A DNA stretch of 64,000 nt from Branchiostoma belcheri (Eukaryota > Chordata > Leptocardii > Amphioxiformes > Branchiostomatidae): assembly GCF_001625305.1 (NCBI RefSeq), contig NW_017804054.1:682185-746184 (forward strand), read 5' to 3'. Made by a program: the position numbers and the translations under genes. Positions 49,491 to 59,510 of the stretch are shown here, in pieces (the stretch's first letter is position 1; every line of letters starts with the position of its first letter). The notes under the pieces are model-generated. The model saw only the letters and a program-made list of their open reading frames with translations. It ran no database searches and had not been told where the DNA came from.

Positions 49491-49804
49491 TGTCATGTCA
49501 TAATTTATATTATTTATATATTCCCGGTTTTTAATAATCATCTACACTGGACAGGTCCTAGCTGTGTACCTTCAAAGTTATGTCTCTCGATCATGAAGTC
49601 CGAGTTTCAAGTCAATACGCTTTAATGTTCGCCTAGTTTGGGGAAAAAACAAGAAATTTTTGTTGCCCCCTAACAGTGGTCAAAATGCCGAAAAAGGGCA
49701 AAGATGTCTGTTGCCATGCCGGAACGTGGATGACCAATCCGATATGAAGACAAGGCTTTAATATATTGTTTTGTCGTTTACTTTGATGTGGTGATGTATT
49801 TCAT

Positions 49805-50165
49805 TTTCAAGGCAGAGGAAGCTGTGGTACAAGAGGCTTACAACTTTCTTGTCGACAAACTGGGTGTCATGAATGCCAAAATTGATTTCTCCTTCGTTAA
49901 TGTCCACCGCATATAGCGTATGAAATGGTAATCCGATCATCGTAAAATTCGACCCAATGCCTGAGAGGGAAGTTGTCCTGCGCCGTACCTACCGTCTAGA
50001 GCTAAAGTCAGGCGTCAGAATCAGTGAGCACTTACCTGTCGATCCAGGAGAAGAAGCGACAGCTCCGCGAAGCCTACAAACATGTCAAGGCCAAGGGCGC
50101 AAAACCCAGGTTTCGTCTCCAAGGAGAAACCAGGACTCTCTGCGTAGCTGGCAAGTACGAACTTT
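49805..50165 (+). pseudogene. Relic of an L1-type retrotransposon ORF1 protein (C-terminal part)
   Basis: Read across frames, the sequence gives VVQEAYNFLVDKLGV, then VNVHRI, a stop, then IVKFDPMPEREVVLRRTYRL, then ISEHLP, a frameshift, then QEKKRQLREAYKHVKAKG. The order and motifs (helical VVQEFL-type start, VHRIG-type strand, IVKF, REVVLR, ISEDLP, EKR..L) match the C-terminal domain of L1-like ORF1 proteins. At least one in-frame stop and one frameshift show it is dead. No ORF2 lies nearby. Confidence 0.6.
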
Positions 50166-50199
50166 ACAACACTTGATGGAATACTTCAAGTCTTGTCAT

Positions 50200-51600
50200 C
50201 AGGGAATGTATTATTTAAGCCCGGTACGTCAGGATACCTTATTCAGTATTTGACCGTACCCGCTTAGTTAACACCGAGACCAATGGTAAGATGATAACAG
50301 ATAACCTTTATTATTGTACATTCATGCCCTATCGCGTATCGGGCTGAGTACAGGTGAACAGATGAAAGGTACATACATGTCACTCTGTAGTACAAACAGC
50401 TCTAAAACTACTCTAATACAGAGGTTCGGCCTCTTCTCGTTTCTGTGTGATGTTAAATAAAGTATATAATTTGAAATGGGTTTGTTTAATACAGGATGAT
50501 AAAAGCCCATATTAAGAAAGATGATATTTTCGATATTAGCCAGGGATGGGAAAGATGGTAACGTTCTTGTAATATATGACAATGACAATATATCTTAAAA
50601 AGATAATTTCTATCATTACTATATAAAGTACAATCTAGCTACTGCAAAGTGGACTTCATCTTCTGTCTTCAAACGGTTTTGATTAGCTTTATAGTTTGTC
50701 AGCTTTTCTTTTTGTATCTTGGCATAACGAAAAATATATGAAAACAGTCTCTGCTTGGTCAGTACAGAAGAGTAGCATAGCAACTTTCGCACATCGAACG
50801 TAGTCAATCTCATCAACCCTACATTACCATAGGATTAGCTATGGCATAGGCCAATAAAACAACACCAAATCATCTTACCTTAAGTTTTCAAGCCTCTGCG
50901 TATACACCTCTAAAGAGGCCGGGTCATCTTCCGCCACACGGTAAGTCACAGCGGAGTAGCGTCTTTGCGTTCTCCAACCAGCGACAAAACACCAAAATCT
51001 GACAGAGTTTAAAGATGGTGACTTCTCTTCATCATGACGCACAGGTACAGGTTAGTAAGGCGAATGCCAATTTTTTCAACACGACATGAAGTTCATCCAA
51101 AGCCCTTGTTAAGCTTTTCGTAAAGAAATCTAAGAACAATCTTGATATTTTTTTCTAAAATGTTTGATATCAATCTCACGGAGCAAGAAACAATATTAAG
51201 ATTTATCTTAATGTTACTTGAAAGTTCTTGTAGTATGTGCAAAAGGTAGATCTTTATCTTATGATCAAAAACATCTCTAAAGGTACAAATTGACAAAAAA
51301 ATTCAACTAAAATCATTGCATTTAAGTTGCATGACTAACTTGCACAAAGATTTGTCTTCTTGTCGTGACTCCCCGTACGACGCACCGTAACCACACATTC
51401 ACTCATTTTATTTAACCAGGGCAAGTACACCAAGTCGGCATTACTCCTGCCAAGTAGCAGCCTTAGCAATGTTGGCGTTGAGGTTGCAGTTTTTCGTCCT
51501 AGTAAATTAACCTCACATGTTGACATAATTACTTCGCTTTGCACGTGCGGTGTGCTTAATTCACATACGGGGATTACTGCATTGCGGGCTTCTGTCCGTC
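50200..51600. other. Interval with nothing coding
   Basis: AT-rich DNA. A CTTTATTATTGTACATTCATG stretch near 50,306 resembles one near 29,460 and may be part of an interspersed repeat. No gene supported. Confidence 0.3.
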
Positions 51601-51620
51601 CCCTGATCATGAAATTCTAC

Positions 51621-52019
51621 TTAGGCCATGTTGATTTGATTATATGGGTGACATGCGCGCGCATGAATTTTCGGCCGTTTCCAAAAAAAAAAAAGTTTTC
51701 AACCATACTGTAAATCGTACAAAACAGTTGCAAAATGAGCAAATATATACCGTAAGTTGCGAAAAGAATATTCAAAAATGATACCAATGTCGCAAAATGC
51801 CAAAATCAAACAAAAAAGACGAAAATGTAAAGAGAAATGAATTTAAAGAGTAGATTATTCACCAAACCATACTCTGTGTCATTTTTTCAACCTTCATGAC
51901 CACGCAGATTTCATAATGAAAGCAACTTTGTTTTTTGCAAAACTTTTTTTCGCACGCGCGCATCAGTTTTGGGGTTCCCAGAGGATGTCATCCATATAAT
52001 CAAAATCAACATGGCCTTA
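51621..52019. mobile_element. MITE with about 33-bp terminal inverted repeats
   Basis: Left terminus GGCCATGTTGATTTGATTAT continues into ATGGGTGACAT. The right terminus carries its reverse complement, ending TCAAAATCAACATGGCC, with about three differences. Just inside each end is a GCGCGC motif. The 330-bp interior is AT-rich and noncoding. Confidence 0.8.
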
Positions 52020-52039
52020 TGGTGGTTTTATTTGGTTTG

Positions 52040-52150
52040 ATGTTGTAGCAGTCTGAAAAAAAGACGGAATCAAAAGCTTTACTAAAATCTACAAAGCATG
52101 CATACAGACGCTATGCATCTGTATCAGACCAAGATCATGGCCCTTTTTCG
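52040..52150 (-). pseudogene. Fragment of a non-LTR reverse transcriptase
   Basis: The minus strand reads LYACFVDFSKAFDSV, with a break just before it. This is the reverse transcriptase motif A block, whose Asp residues include a catalytic one. No other RT motifs remain in frame on either side, so this is a short, dead relic adjoining the MITE. Confidence 0.5.
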
Positions 52151-52615
52151 AAGATTCACTTAATCTGTTTCTTGCGACAGTTTATTCATGCCTGGTGTTA
52201 TGTTGTGTTATTCTATTTCATGCTATGTTGTTATTGATTTGGTTGAAAAGATATACAACCTACGACGACATGTAGATGTGTACAATTATTTCTAAAAGAA
52301 ACCAAAATATTCGAGTAACCAATTTTTTATCCTGTTTGACGTGGAATACATAGTTACAATTTACCTGCGTACAACGCTTCATTATCATTTTCTTATATTT
52401 CATACATAACTGCTATCATATACAATGTACTTTGTTACCCTTATGCTTTGAATTGCCTGTGTTTGTTTTGATATACTTCTGTAATGTTCTTTGTTTTGAT
52501 GACGACACGAACATAAGCTATGAGCTTGAGTATGTCGTTATTTTATTTTTGTCATCAGTTGTAATTAAGAAATAACACTTACCGCGAAGTACGCTTGTCA
52601 AGCCGATACGGTCGG

Positions 52616-52800
52616 GCAATGGATGACGGGATAGCGTCGCAAGTTGACAGTCGCCATCTTGTCAGCTTGTTGTTTTGGTAGAGAGGCGAGGGAAGTTGCA
52701 AATCCCTTTGTACAAGCAAGGACGTCTCGTTGAACGTCCTTGGTACAAGCTAGTAATAGTACGCCACCTTATTCTGAAGATGTAATAAAATGTGTCTTTA
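52616..52800 (-). repeat. ATGGCG module repeat, copy 1
   Basis: Plus-strand CAATGGATGACGGGATAGCG and GTCGCCAT, followed about 90 bp later by GCCACCTTATTCTG and AATAAAATGTGTCT. On the minus strand the core reads AAGATGGCGAC, then CTATCCCGTCATCCATTG. Same two blocks, in the same order, in copy 2. Confidence 0.6.
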
Positions 52801-53446
52801 GCTATATTCACAAGTCTAAGGCATGAAGGGAGCCGATAAAGGAATACCTTGGTCCGATATTTTGTACGAAATTATCGGGGGCGAGGCGGCAGTTGCTTCG
52901 AATAGTTGACCAACTCACACATATTCTCATATTTGTGCAGCGCTCGTACTTATGCATGACTTCGTAAATTTACATGGACCAACCATCACACTCTCGCGGA
53001 CATTCATGCAACATACGTAATACCCGACCGGAGCTTCTACTCTACTCTACATATACTCTTTAAGATAAATTTAAATCTGTCACCGACTCTACATTCCGTA
53101 TTTTCGGTGATTCGGTGAAGTTTCTCAACGAATAGTTCTCCCAGTCCTTTAGGGGAAGGCAAACAATCAACTTACTGACTTTTATAAGACAGTCTTGCCA
53201 AATTGCCAGCTTCCTTTCAATCAAACTCTCTGGGTACGGGTATATCCATAGAGCTCGAGGTAGAATTGTATCTCTAAAAAAATACCCGGCGCAAACCTTG
53301 TCATGGATAAAATTCACATCGGGCTCCGGCCGCGGCACATTTCTCTGTTTTGACTCCTAAAGGACCGAATGCTAAATATGAAGAATGTGTACAAATAATT
53401 TTTCTCTCACTTTGATTTTTAACCTCCTTGATTTCTATCAAGCAAC

Positions 53447-53600
53447 CACAATGGATGACGGGATAGCGTCACAACCTCACTGTCGCCATTTTGTTATTTT
53501 CAACGGTAAAGAGATGTTATAGCGAGTCGTAAATCCCAATGTAGAAGTTAATATTAGAAGGCCACCTTATTCTGTGCAAGCAATAAAATGTATCTAGAGT
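53447..53600 (-). repeat. ATGGCG module repeat, copy 2
   Basis: CAATGGATGACGGGATAGCG and CTGTCGCCATTTTG, then GGCCACCTTATTCTGTGCAA and AATAAAATGTATCT. The minus-strand core reads AAAATGGCGACAG. Confidence 0.6.
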
Positions 53601-54095
53601 ATACTTTAAGTAGCTTTTTTGCATATTTTGCCCAGGTAGGCTAAGTAATAGCCCTTCTAACTCCATGGTTTGAGGAAAGGGATCCATGGTTTTACTCAAA
53701 ATGGTCGGATCCGGAGGAATATTGTGATCTGACAAAATGTATTGTGCTATGGAGAGACGTTTGACCGTTTCCAAAATCATATTCAGTTCCTTGAGTAACT
53801 GGTTTTTTTTTGTGTGTGTATAAGCAAACTTTGCGGAGTCTCAAGTCATATTCCCTTCCGACATGTATGTAACGAATTCGAAGCAAACATCTTTTCAAAT
53901 CCAACCGGAAAAACTCAAAATGTCGTGGCGTCGTTGTCATCATCAGTCATATTACGTCCTTGGCTGTTTGAAACGCACACCCCAACGTTTTCGGCTTGAT
54001 TGTACAATGTACAAATTCTGAGATTTATTTCGACTGCGACACGGCGCTATCGCCGCATCAACACGCCACTGATGTGCCACGAAAAAAAAACAACA

Positions 54096-54150
54096 CCGCA
54101 TTGAATGACGGGATACTGCTACCCACGCTACGTCCGCCATCTTTGTTTCG
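54096..54150 (-). repeat. ATGGCG module repeat, copy 3
   Basis: GCATTGAATGACGGGATACT and CGTCCGCCATCTTTG. The minus-strand core reads AAAGATGGCGGACG, a good YY1-type motif. The downstream CACCTTATTCTG block is absent. Confidence 0.5.
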
Positions 54151-54944
54151 CCTCTGAACGCTATTGTGCTCCGTCAGCTGTTGCAAATTTCCATGTAATC
54201 TTCGGACATCGAAAGCTAAAAAGTCCTTAACATTGAAATGAACAGTTTATTGTTGCATTAGTTACGATAATTTTCGTGTGCTAGTCGGAGTTTCTGAAAA
54301 TTATGTATGAAGGTAATAACGAAGAGATTCTTTGTGATATGGACGAGTTTCATGACGATCGTGTGCATAACGCGCGTCTGACGTCTAGTCTGTACGCTAC
54401 TTGATTGAAGTTTTCCGTTGATCAAACTTCATTTTTGCTACTTTTTGTGATGTAAACGTATGTACAGTCTGATGATTGTGCATGTATTCGTGGCTTGTTT
54501 TGTACGTAGCAAACGCAGCAGTGTTGGAGTAGAGTAGAGTTGGAGCGGAGAGCACATGATAGCTAACATATCGCAGCTTTCTTTCAGTTATTACTGTGAA
54601 AAGAAAAACAAAATACTTATTATAATAAACGAAAAATATTACAAGTAAACTTACTGATCTAAATAAAGTTCACTGTTACTAATGGGTAAACATGACCCGT
54701 GTTTGTATTCTTAATTTGTGTCGTTATTTGTGTTCGATGCCCTGTCCACCCCCATCCCCATAGTTTCAAGTCCGAGAGTTTGAGCCGGAAAGGCCGGGTA
54801 ATTGAAAAAATGCGCTGGCAAATTGGCTTTTCAAAAAAAGCGACATCTACTGTATAGTAAGATAAGCATCATACAAAATTAACGATATCAGGATAAACAA
54901 AATCAAAGGCACCAGAACACGTACGAATACGCCAGACAATTCCT

Positions 54945-55268
54945 GCGCGCAACGCCGATCGTAAATGGCAGAAATTGCGCACACACAACCAAGACCTGGT
55001 TTGGCTCTACGCGCGCGCCAACACATTCCCCAGGCTTACCAGGCAAAGTGCGCGCACCGCCGCTAATGCGTGGCGCTATACGCGCGCGCGCAGACAAGGG
55101 CCGATCTGGCAGGTTTCGCGTACCAACAAAATCCATAGTCGTACCAACAAACTGCGCGCAGCGCCGCTAGTGGGGGGCGTTATGCGCGCCCGCGCGCAGC
55201 GCCGCTACGGCGTGGCCACTTGCGCGCGCGCGCATCAGCGCGCGAAATCGACCAATATCGGGTCCCAA
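54945..55268 (-). repeat. GC-rich CpG-dense repeat element, copy B (inverted)
   Basis: Reverse-oriented counterpart of 47,343-47,668, about 7.6 kb away, with few differences. One is a small insertion near CCAGGCTTACCAGGC. Directly followed by a minisatellite. Confidence 0.8.
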
Positions 55269-55337
55269 TTCTTAGCTCCTACGGCGACCGCTTGCATAGT
55301 TGAAGCCGGGCGGCGGAGCAAATTTCCGTCTCGTAAA

Positions 55338-55520
55338 CGGTTGTCGCCTTTCCGAACGGTCGTCGCCTTTTCTCAGAACGGTCGCCGCCTTTCCGAACGG
55401 TCGTCGCCTTTTCTCAGAACGGTCGCCGCCTTTCCGAACGGTCGTCGCCTTTTCTCAGAACGGTCGTCGCCTTACTGAACGGTCGTCGCCTTTTCTCAGA
55501 ACGGTCGTCGCCTTTCCGAA
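55338..55520. repeat. Dimeric minisatellite (19- and 22-bp units alternating)
   Basis: Nine units: five of the CGGTCGTCGCCTTTCCGAA type (19 bp) alternate with four of the type with CTTTTCTCAGAA (22 bp), totalling 183 bp with a 41-bp higher-order period. Confidence 0.9.
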
Positions 55521-55536
55521 CTGTATACTAATACGA

Positions 55537-55570
55537 TTGCACTGTATTCCGTAAAACTGCACTGTATACT
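55537..55570 (+). repeat. 34-bp direct repeat, upstream flank of a retroelement
   Basis: TTGCACTGTATTCCG and onward is repeated at 56715-56748 with two differences. Probable target-site duplication of the element between, though the sequence is itself made of two TGCACTGTAT units. Confidence 0.6.
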
Positions 55571-56714
55571 AATAAAACTGGAGTATTATGGAATCCAAGG
55601 CCCTACGCTGAATTGGTTAAAGGCTTTCCTGACCAACAGGGAGCAAACAGTAGTGGTTGAAGGGAAGGCGTCGGCTCCAGTTAAAGTAGCGTCTGGGGTC
55701 CCTCAAGGAACCGTCCTGGGGCCATTGCTCTTTCTCTTGTATATAAATGACCTACCAGATCAGCTTGACTCAAATGTGAGGTTATTTGCTGATGACTGTC
55801 TATTGTATGTAGAGCTTTCTACACAGACCGACTCACAACTTCTCCAAAAAGACCTGAACACCCTGGAAGAATGGCAAAGCAAATGGCTCATGCAGTTTAA
55901 TCCCGAAAAATGCTACATTATGCACATAACAAACAAACGAACACCACATGCAACTAGCTACCAGTTTTGTGGTCAGGCTTTAGCAACCACAAAAATCCAT
56001 CCGTATCTGGGCGTCACGCTGACAAGCGGACTGAAGTGGGGTGCACATGTTAATAATATCACAACTAAGGCGAAACAGACATTGGGAGTGATTAAACGTA
56101 ATCTGTGGGCATGTCCAACGAGAGTAAAATCACTTGCATACACGTCACTTGTAAGACCGAACCTAGAATACGCTGCGACAGTATGGGATCCATATACAAA
56201 GACAGACAAAGACAAATTGGAAAGGGTACAGAATCAAGCTGCAAGATTCTGTATGAACAACTATGTAAGAGGTGCCAGTGTCACGGAAATGAAAAGAAAC
56301 CTACAGTGGACCTCACTTGAAGACAGAAGAAAGATGTCTAGACTATGCATGATGTACAAAATGACTAATAAACTGGTGGATGTCCCAACTACTAAGTACC
56401 TAATACCAGCTCAGAAGAGAACAAGAAATAGCCACGCATTCAAGTACCAGAGTTATCAACCAAGGATTGAGGTGTTCAGGAATTCATTCTTTCCTAGAAC
56501 TATCGCAGAGTGGAACTCACTGTCACCAAGTACAGTAGGGGCACTGTCAATAGATAGCTTTAAACAATGTCTAGAGCTAGAAGTTCAAGGGTTAGGTGTA
56601 ACAAGTCGATCGGTGTAATATAGCCAGCTGCCGCCGCGCCGAGTGCCTGCGAAGCTGGTGTGTTACGCCGAAAGGCGGTTATACCGGCTATACAGATACA
56701 GATACAGATACAGA
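55571..56714 (+). mobile_element. 5'-truncated CR1/Jockey-type non-LTR retrotransposon
   Basis: An open frame from about 55,580 to TAA at 56616-56618 encodes the C-terminal part of a reverse transcriptase: GIQGPTLNWLKAFLTNR, SGVPQGTVLGPLLFLLYIND, the catalytic FADD box, then YLGVTLTSGLKWGAHV and a thumb/C-terminal region with RNHAFKY-like and FFPRTIAEWNSL motifs. About 345 codons with no disruption. The endonuclease and N-terminal RT motifs are missing, so the copy is 5'-truncated, as usual for these elements. A short GC-rich 3'UTR ends in four CAGATA-type hexamer repeats, typical of CR1-like tails. The intact frame suggests recent insertion. Not autonomous. Confidence 0.85.
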
Positions 56715-56748
56715 TTGCACTGTATACCGTAAAATTGCACTGTATACT
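56715..56748 (+). repeat. 34-bp direct repeat, downstream flank of a retroelement
   Basis: Begins immediately after the CAGATA tail and matches 55537-55570 at 32 of 34 positions. Confidence 0.6.
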
Positions 56749-56849
56749 CTGGCACCCCTGGTCTCAGCACCAAGGCTCTGTTCTAGTGCTGCAACTCCCT
56801 CAGCATTTTCTCGGCACTCTGTTTCCAGTGCTGAAAGTTGTCTCAGCAT

Positions 56850-56972
56850 AATCTCCAAGCAGATCATATGGTGCCAAGGCAGTATCCATTGGCCAGAGGA
56901 GTGTCAATGGCTAATAGACACTCCACTGGCCAATGGATACTGCTTTGCCACCGTATGATCTGCTTGGAGATT
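56850..56972. repeat. Near-perfect hairpin element (arms about 57 bp)
   Basis: AATCTCCAAGCAGATCATA at 56850 pairs with TATGATCTGCTTGGAGATT ending at 56972. Pairing continues inward through CAGTATCCATTGGCCAG and GAGTGTC. The loop is about 10 bp. Diverged CAGTGCTGA motifs on both sides suggest the full element is larger (about 56,800-57,020). Confidence 0.85.
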
Positions 56973-57019
56973 AGACTCATGATCAGCACTCGCTTTCCCA
57001 GTGCTGAGAGAAGTCCAGA

Positions 57020-59340
57020 AAAAACACTGCATGCCCAGTCATCATCCTTGCAATTTAGTTCTTTCCGGCCCTTAATGGGATAACATGAAGATGCCTAGGT
57101 AGAAGACGATGACTCTAAAATTATTATCCACTGAAAAATTACACCCATTTCCCAACTTCAGTGCTTCTTTATGTGCAACTGAATAGCTATCAAGTATTAT
57201 TTCTATGTCTACAGAAAGCACAACACACAGGTTTTGATACATAGCCATATTCACAGCAAGTTTAATAATCCTTCTATTACAAAAATAACCAAAACCCTAT
57301 GAAATTATGTCTATTCCACTGTTAGCCTTCCATGTTATATTTCTTTTGTTAAAGCAGGTCATAACCACTTTTGCCTGTACATATGTATATCACCCCAGTG
57401 GGGCACATATCAGTCTCTTATTACAATCATTATCCAAAAATATCAGATTCTTTGATCATTCACCATTCGTATGTTGTAGCACAACCACCATTCAACCCTT
57501 CCTTAACATATCTGTACATTTTGGCCAGCAGGTATAGATAACATTGCATATATGCATGAATATGTCATATTTCCACACTTTGTGTGTGATTTGTATATCG
57601 TTAACTATTACAATCAAGACAACATGAAACTAAAGGCGGCCATGTCCAAAATTCTGTACATAAGTAACAAAAGGACGTATACAAATTGAACCTCAATATT
57701 ACCTCTATACATCTTACATTGTGCACACTGTGCAACACAACCAACAACTCAAAGTCATTGCCTTTTGGACATGTACTACGGTAACAAGACTTTTTTTCAA
57801 CATCTTACCTATTTTGGTGTCTAACTGTTGCACAACGTGGATACCCTTCCTAGAATAAAGTGGCTCTAGACAATTTCTGCACCTATAATAAACTCTTCAC
57901 CATTTCTGTCCTCTGTTAACCTCAAGCTATTGCTGCCTAGAAGAAAGCTAAACCTTAAGCTAAATATTTTTCTAACATGACGACATGAAACAGTGTTGTG
58001 CAACTGGAAACGTTTCCATTTGGTCCTGACAAAGACAGATTTTCATCTGTGCTTTAACCAATACTTCTTGTTTTTCAAATCTATATGTCTGTGTATTTTA
58101 TATGATTGCAAACATGACATACTAGTACTGCTAATCATTATGAACAGTAACCCATTTATACCCCACAACATACAAATCACAGTCCTGTAGTAGTAATAAA
58201 ACTATTGAAAGCCCTCGGTGATCATCACATGCATACCTTCCATACTATACTTTCAACAACTCTTCATTCTATATGTTTTGGATGAAACTGACAATTCCAG
58301 TAACATCACTTCACAAAGTCAACTTTCCTTTACTTTTCTCAATAATGGAGAAGTTCTTTAACTTCAAGCTGGCGTACAATCCTATTGAAAAAAATAAGAA
58401 GTTATAACCATTCCTTGGTATTTGCATCCATATATTTTCATCTCTCCAGCCTTATATACACATTTTAGAGACCAGTTCTATCATAAACCATATTTCGGTT
58501 GGTGTTCCCGAGAAAACGGACCAAGTTGGACTGTACGCCAGCATACACCCAGCAACACAACACAACAAAACCATACCTACTAAACATTCTTCAACTCACC
58601 TACAGTTAGCAAAGACAGTCTGAACCTATCAAGTTATTTTGCTTTATAAACAAGACATCTGTTTCCATACACAATGTCTTTTAATTACCCTAGAACCCTA
58701 GTTACCTTTCCTATCTAAGAACGCAAACCTTCGAAAATGGAAACAGAACCACTTCCTGCATTTTGTACCCTTCTGACATTTTGTTTGTTCAAAGATAATT
58801 AATTCTATTCCATCACTTTGAAAACCATGTTTTCAGGATTGAAGTGCTGTCTTTGTACACACAAAACAGGTTAACTGAGAACAAAAGTTTGACAACATCC
58901 AAAATGCCATAGCTACAGAACAGAACTTTTCCACATGAAGTATAGTGTACTGTCTTATCATGACCCTACATGTGGACTGGATATTTCTAACTGACAGTAC
59001 ACCTAAAAGGACTGAACATTTGAGTCAACAGGCCGATCCCAAAGCCCTGCCCACATCCGTCAGAAATGCAACATAAAAACATGGAAAACGATAATGTTTG
59101 ACCGAAATGTAGCCGCTCTCTCATTGGTTTGCCGCTTCTCATGGGCTAAACTGCTAATTGTGATGTACACACTTTGCACCTTCTCATAACCAAACTTGAA
59201 TCAGAATGTGACATCTGACAAGAGAAGGGCTAGAGACATCACTGGGAGGGGGAAGCTTTGGCCCCGTCAACATCCAGTTCCTGATAGCTAGTGCTAATGT
59301 TATCATAAATTTTTTCTTGTTTTAGTCCAGTAATAGCTTT
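57020..59340. other. Interval downstream of the FAM13 gene
   Basis: AT-rich, with no coding exon that I can support on either strand. It could contain an extended FAM13 3'UTR if a distal poly(A) site is used. Confidence 0.35.
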
Positions 59341-59342
59341 TG

Positions 59343-59348
59343 TTTATT
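59343..59348 (-). terminator. Probable FAM13 poly(A) signal
   Basis: TTTATT on the plus strand is AATAAA on the minus strand, 163 bp beyond the FAM13 stop codon. A normal position for a short 3'UTR. Confidence 0.45.
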
Positions 59349-59510
59349 AATAATGGCAACCAATTGCAATATACAGTTTACAAGTACATTTGGCAATATA
59401 GTAGCTCTATATATGTGTAGTTCAGAAGAACATGCTGTGCTTTCTTGTTGTGGTGGTGAAGACTTGGATATGTTGTGTAGTGCTGCGTTCTCCCATGTAG
59501 TAGAGTCGGC

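Noticed and set aside
54975-55478. 167-codon frame through the GC-rich element and minisatellite (and its counterpart at 47,239-47,664)
   Set aside because: Arg/Ala composition follows from GCGCGC DNA and the frame runs into a non-coding minisatellite. The two copies are too similar for codon constraint to be judged.
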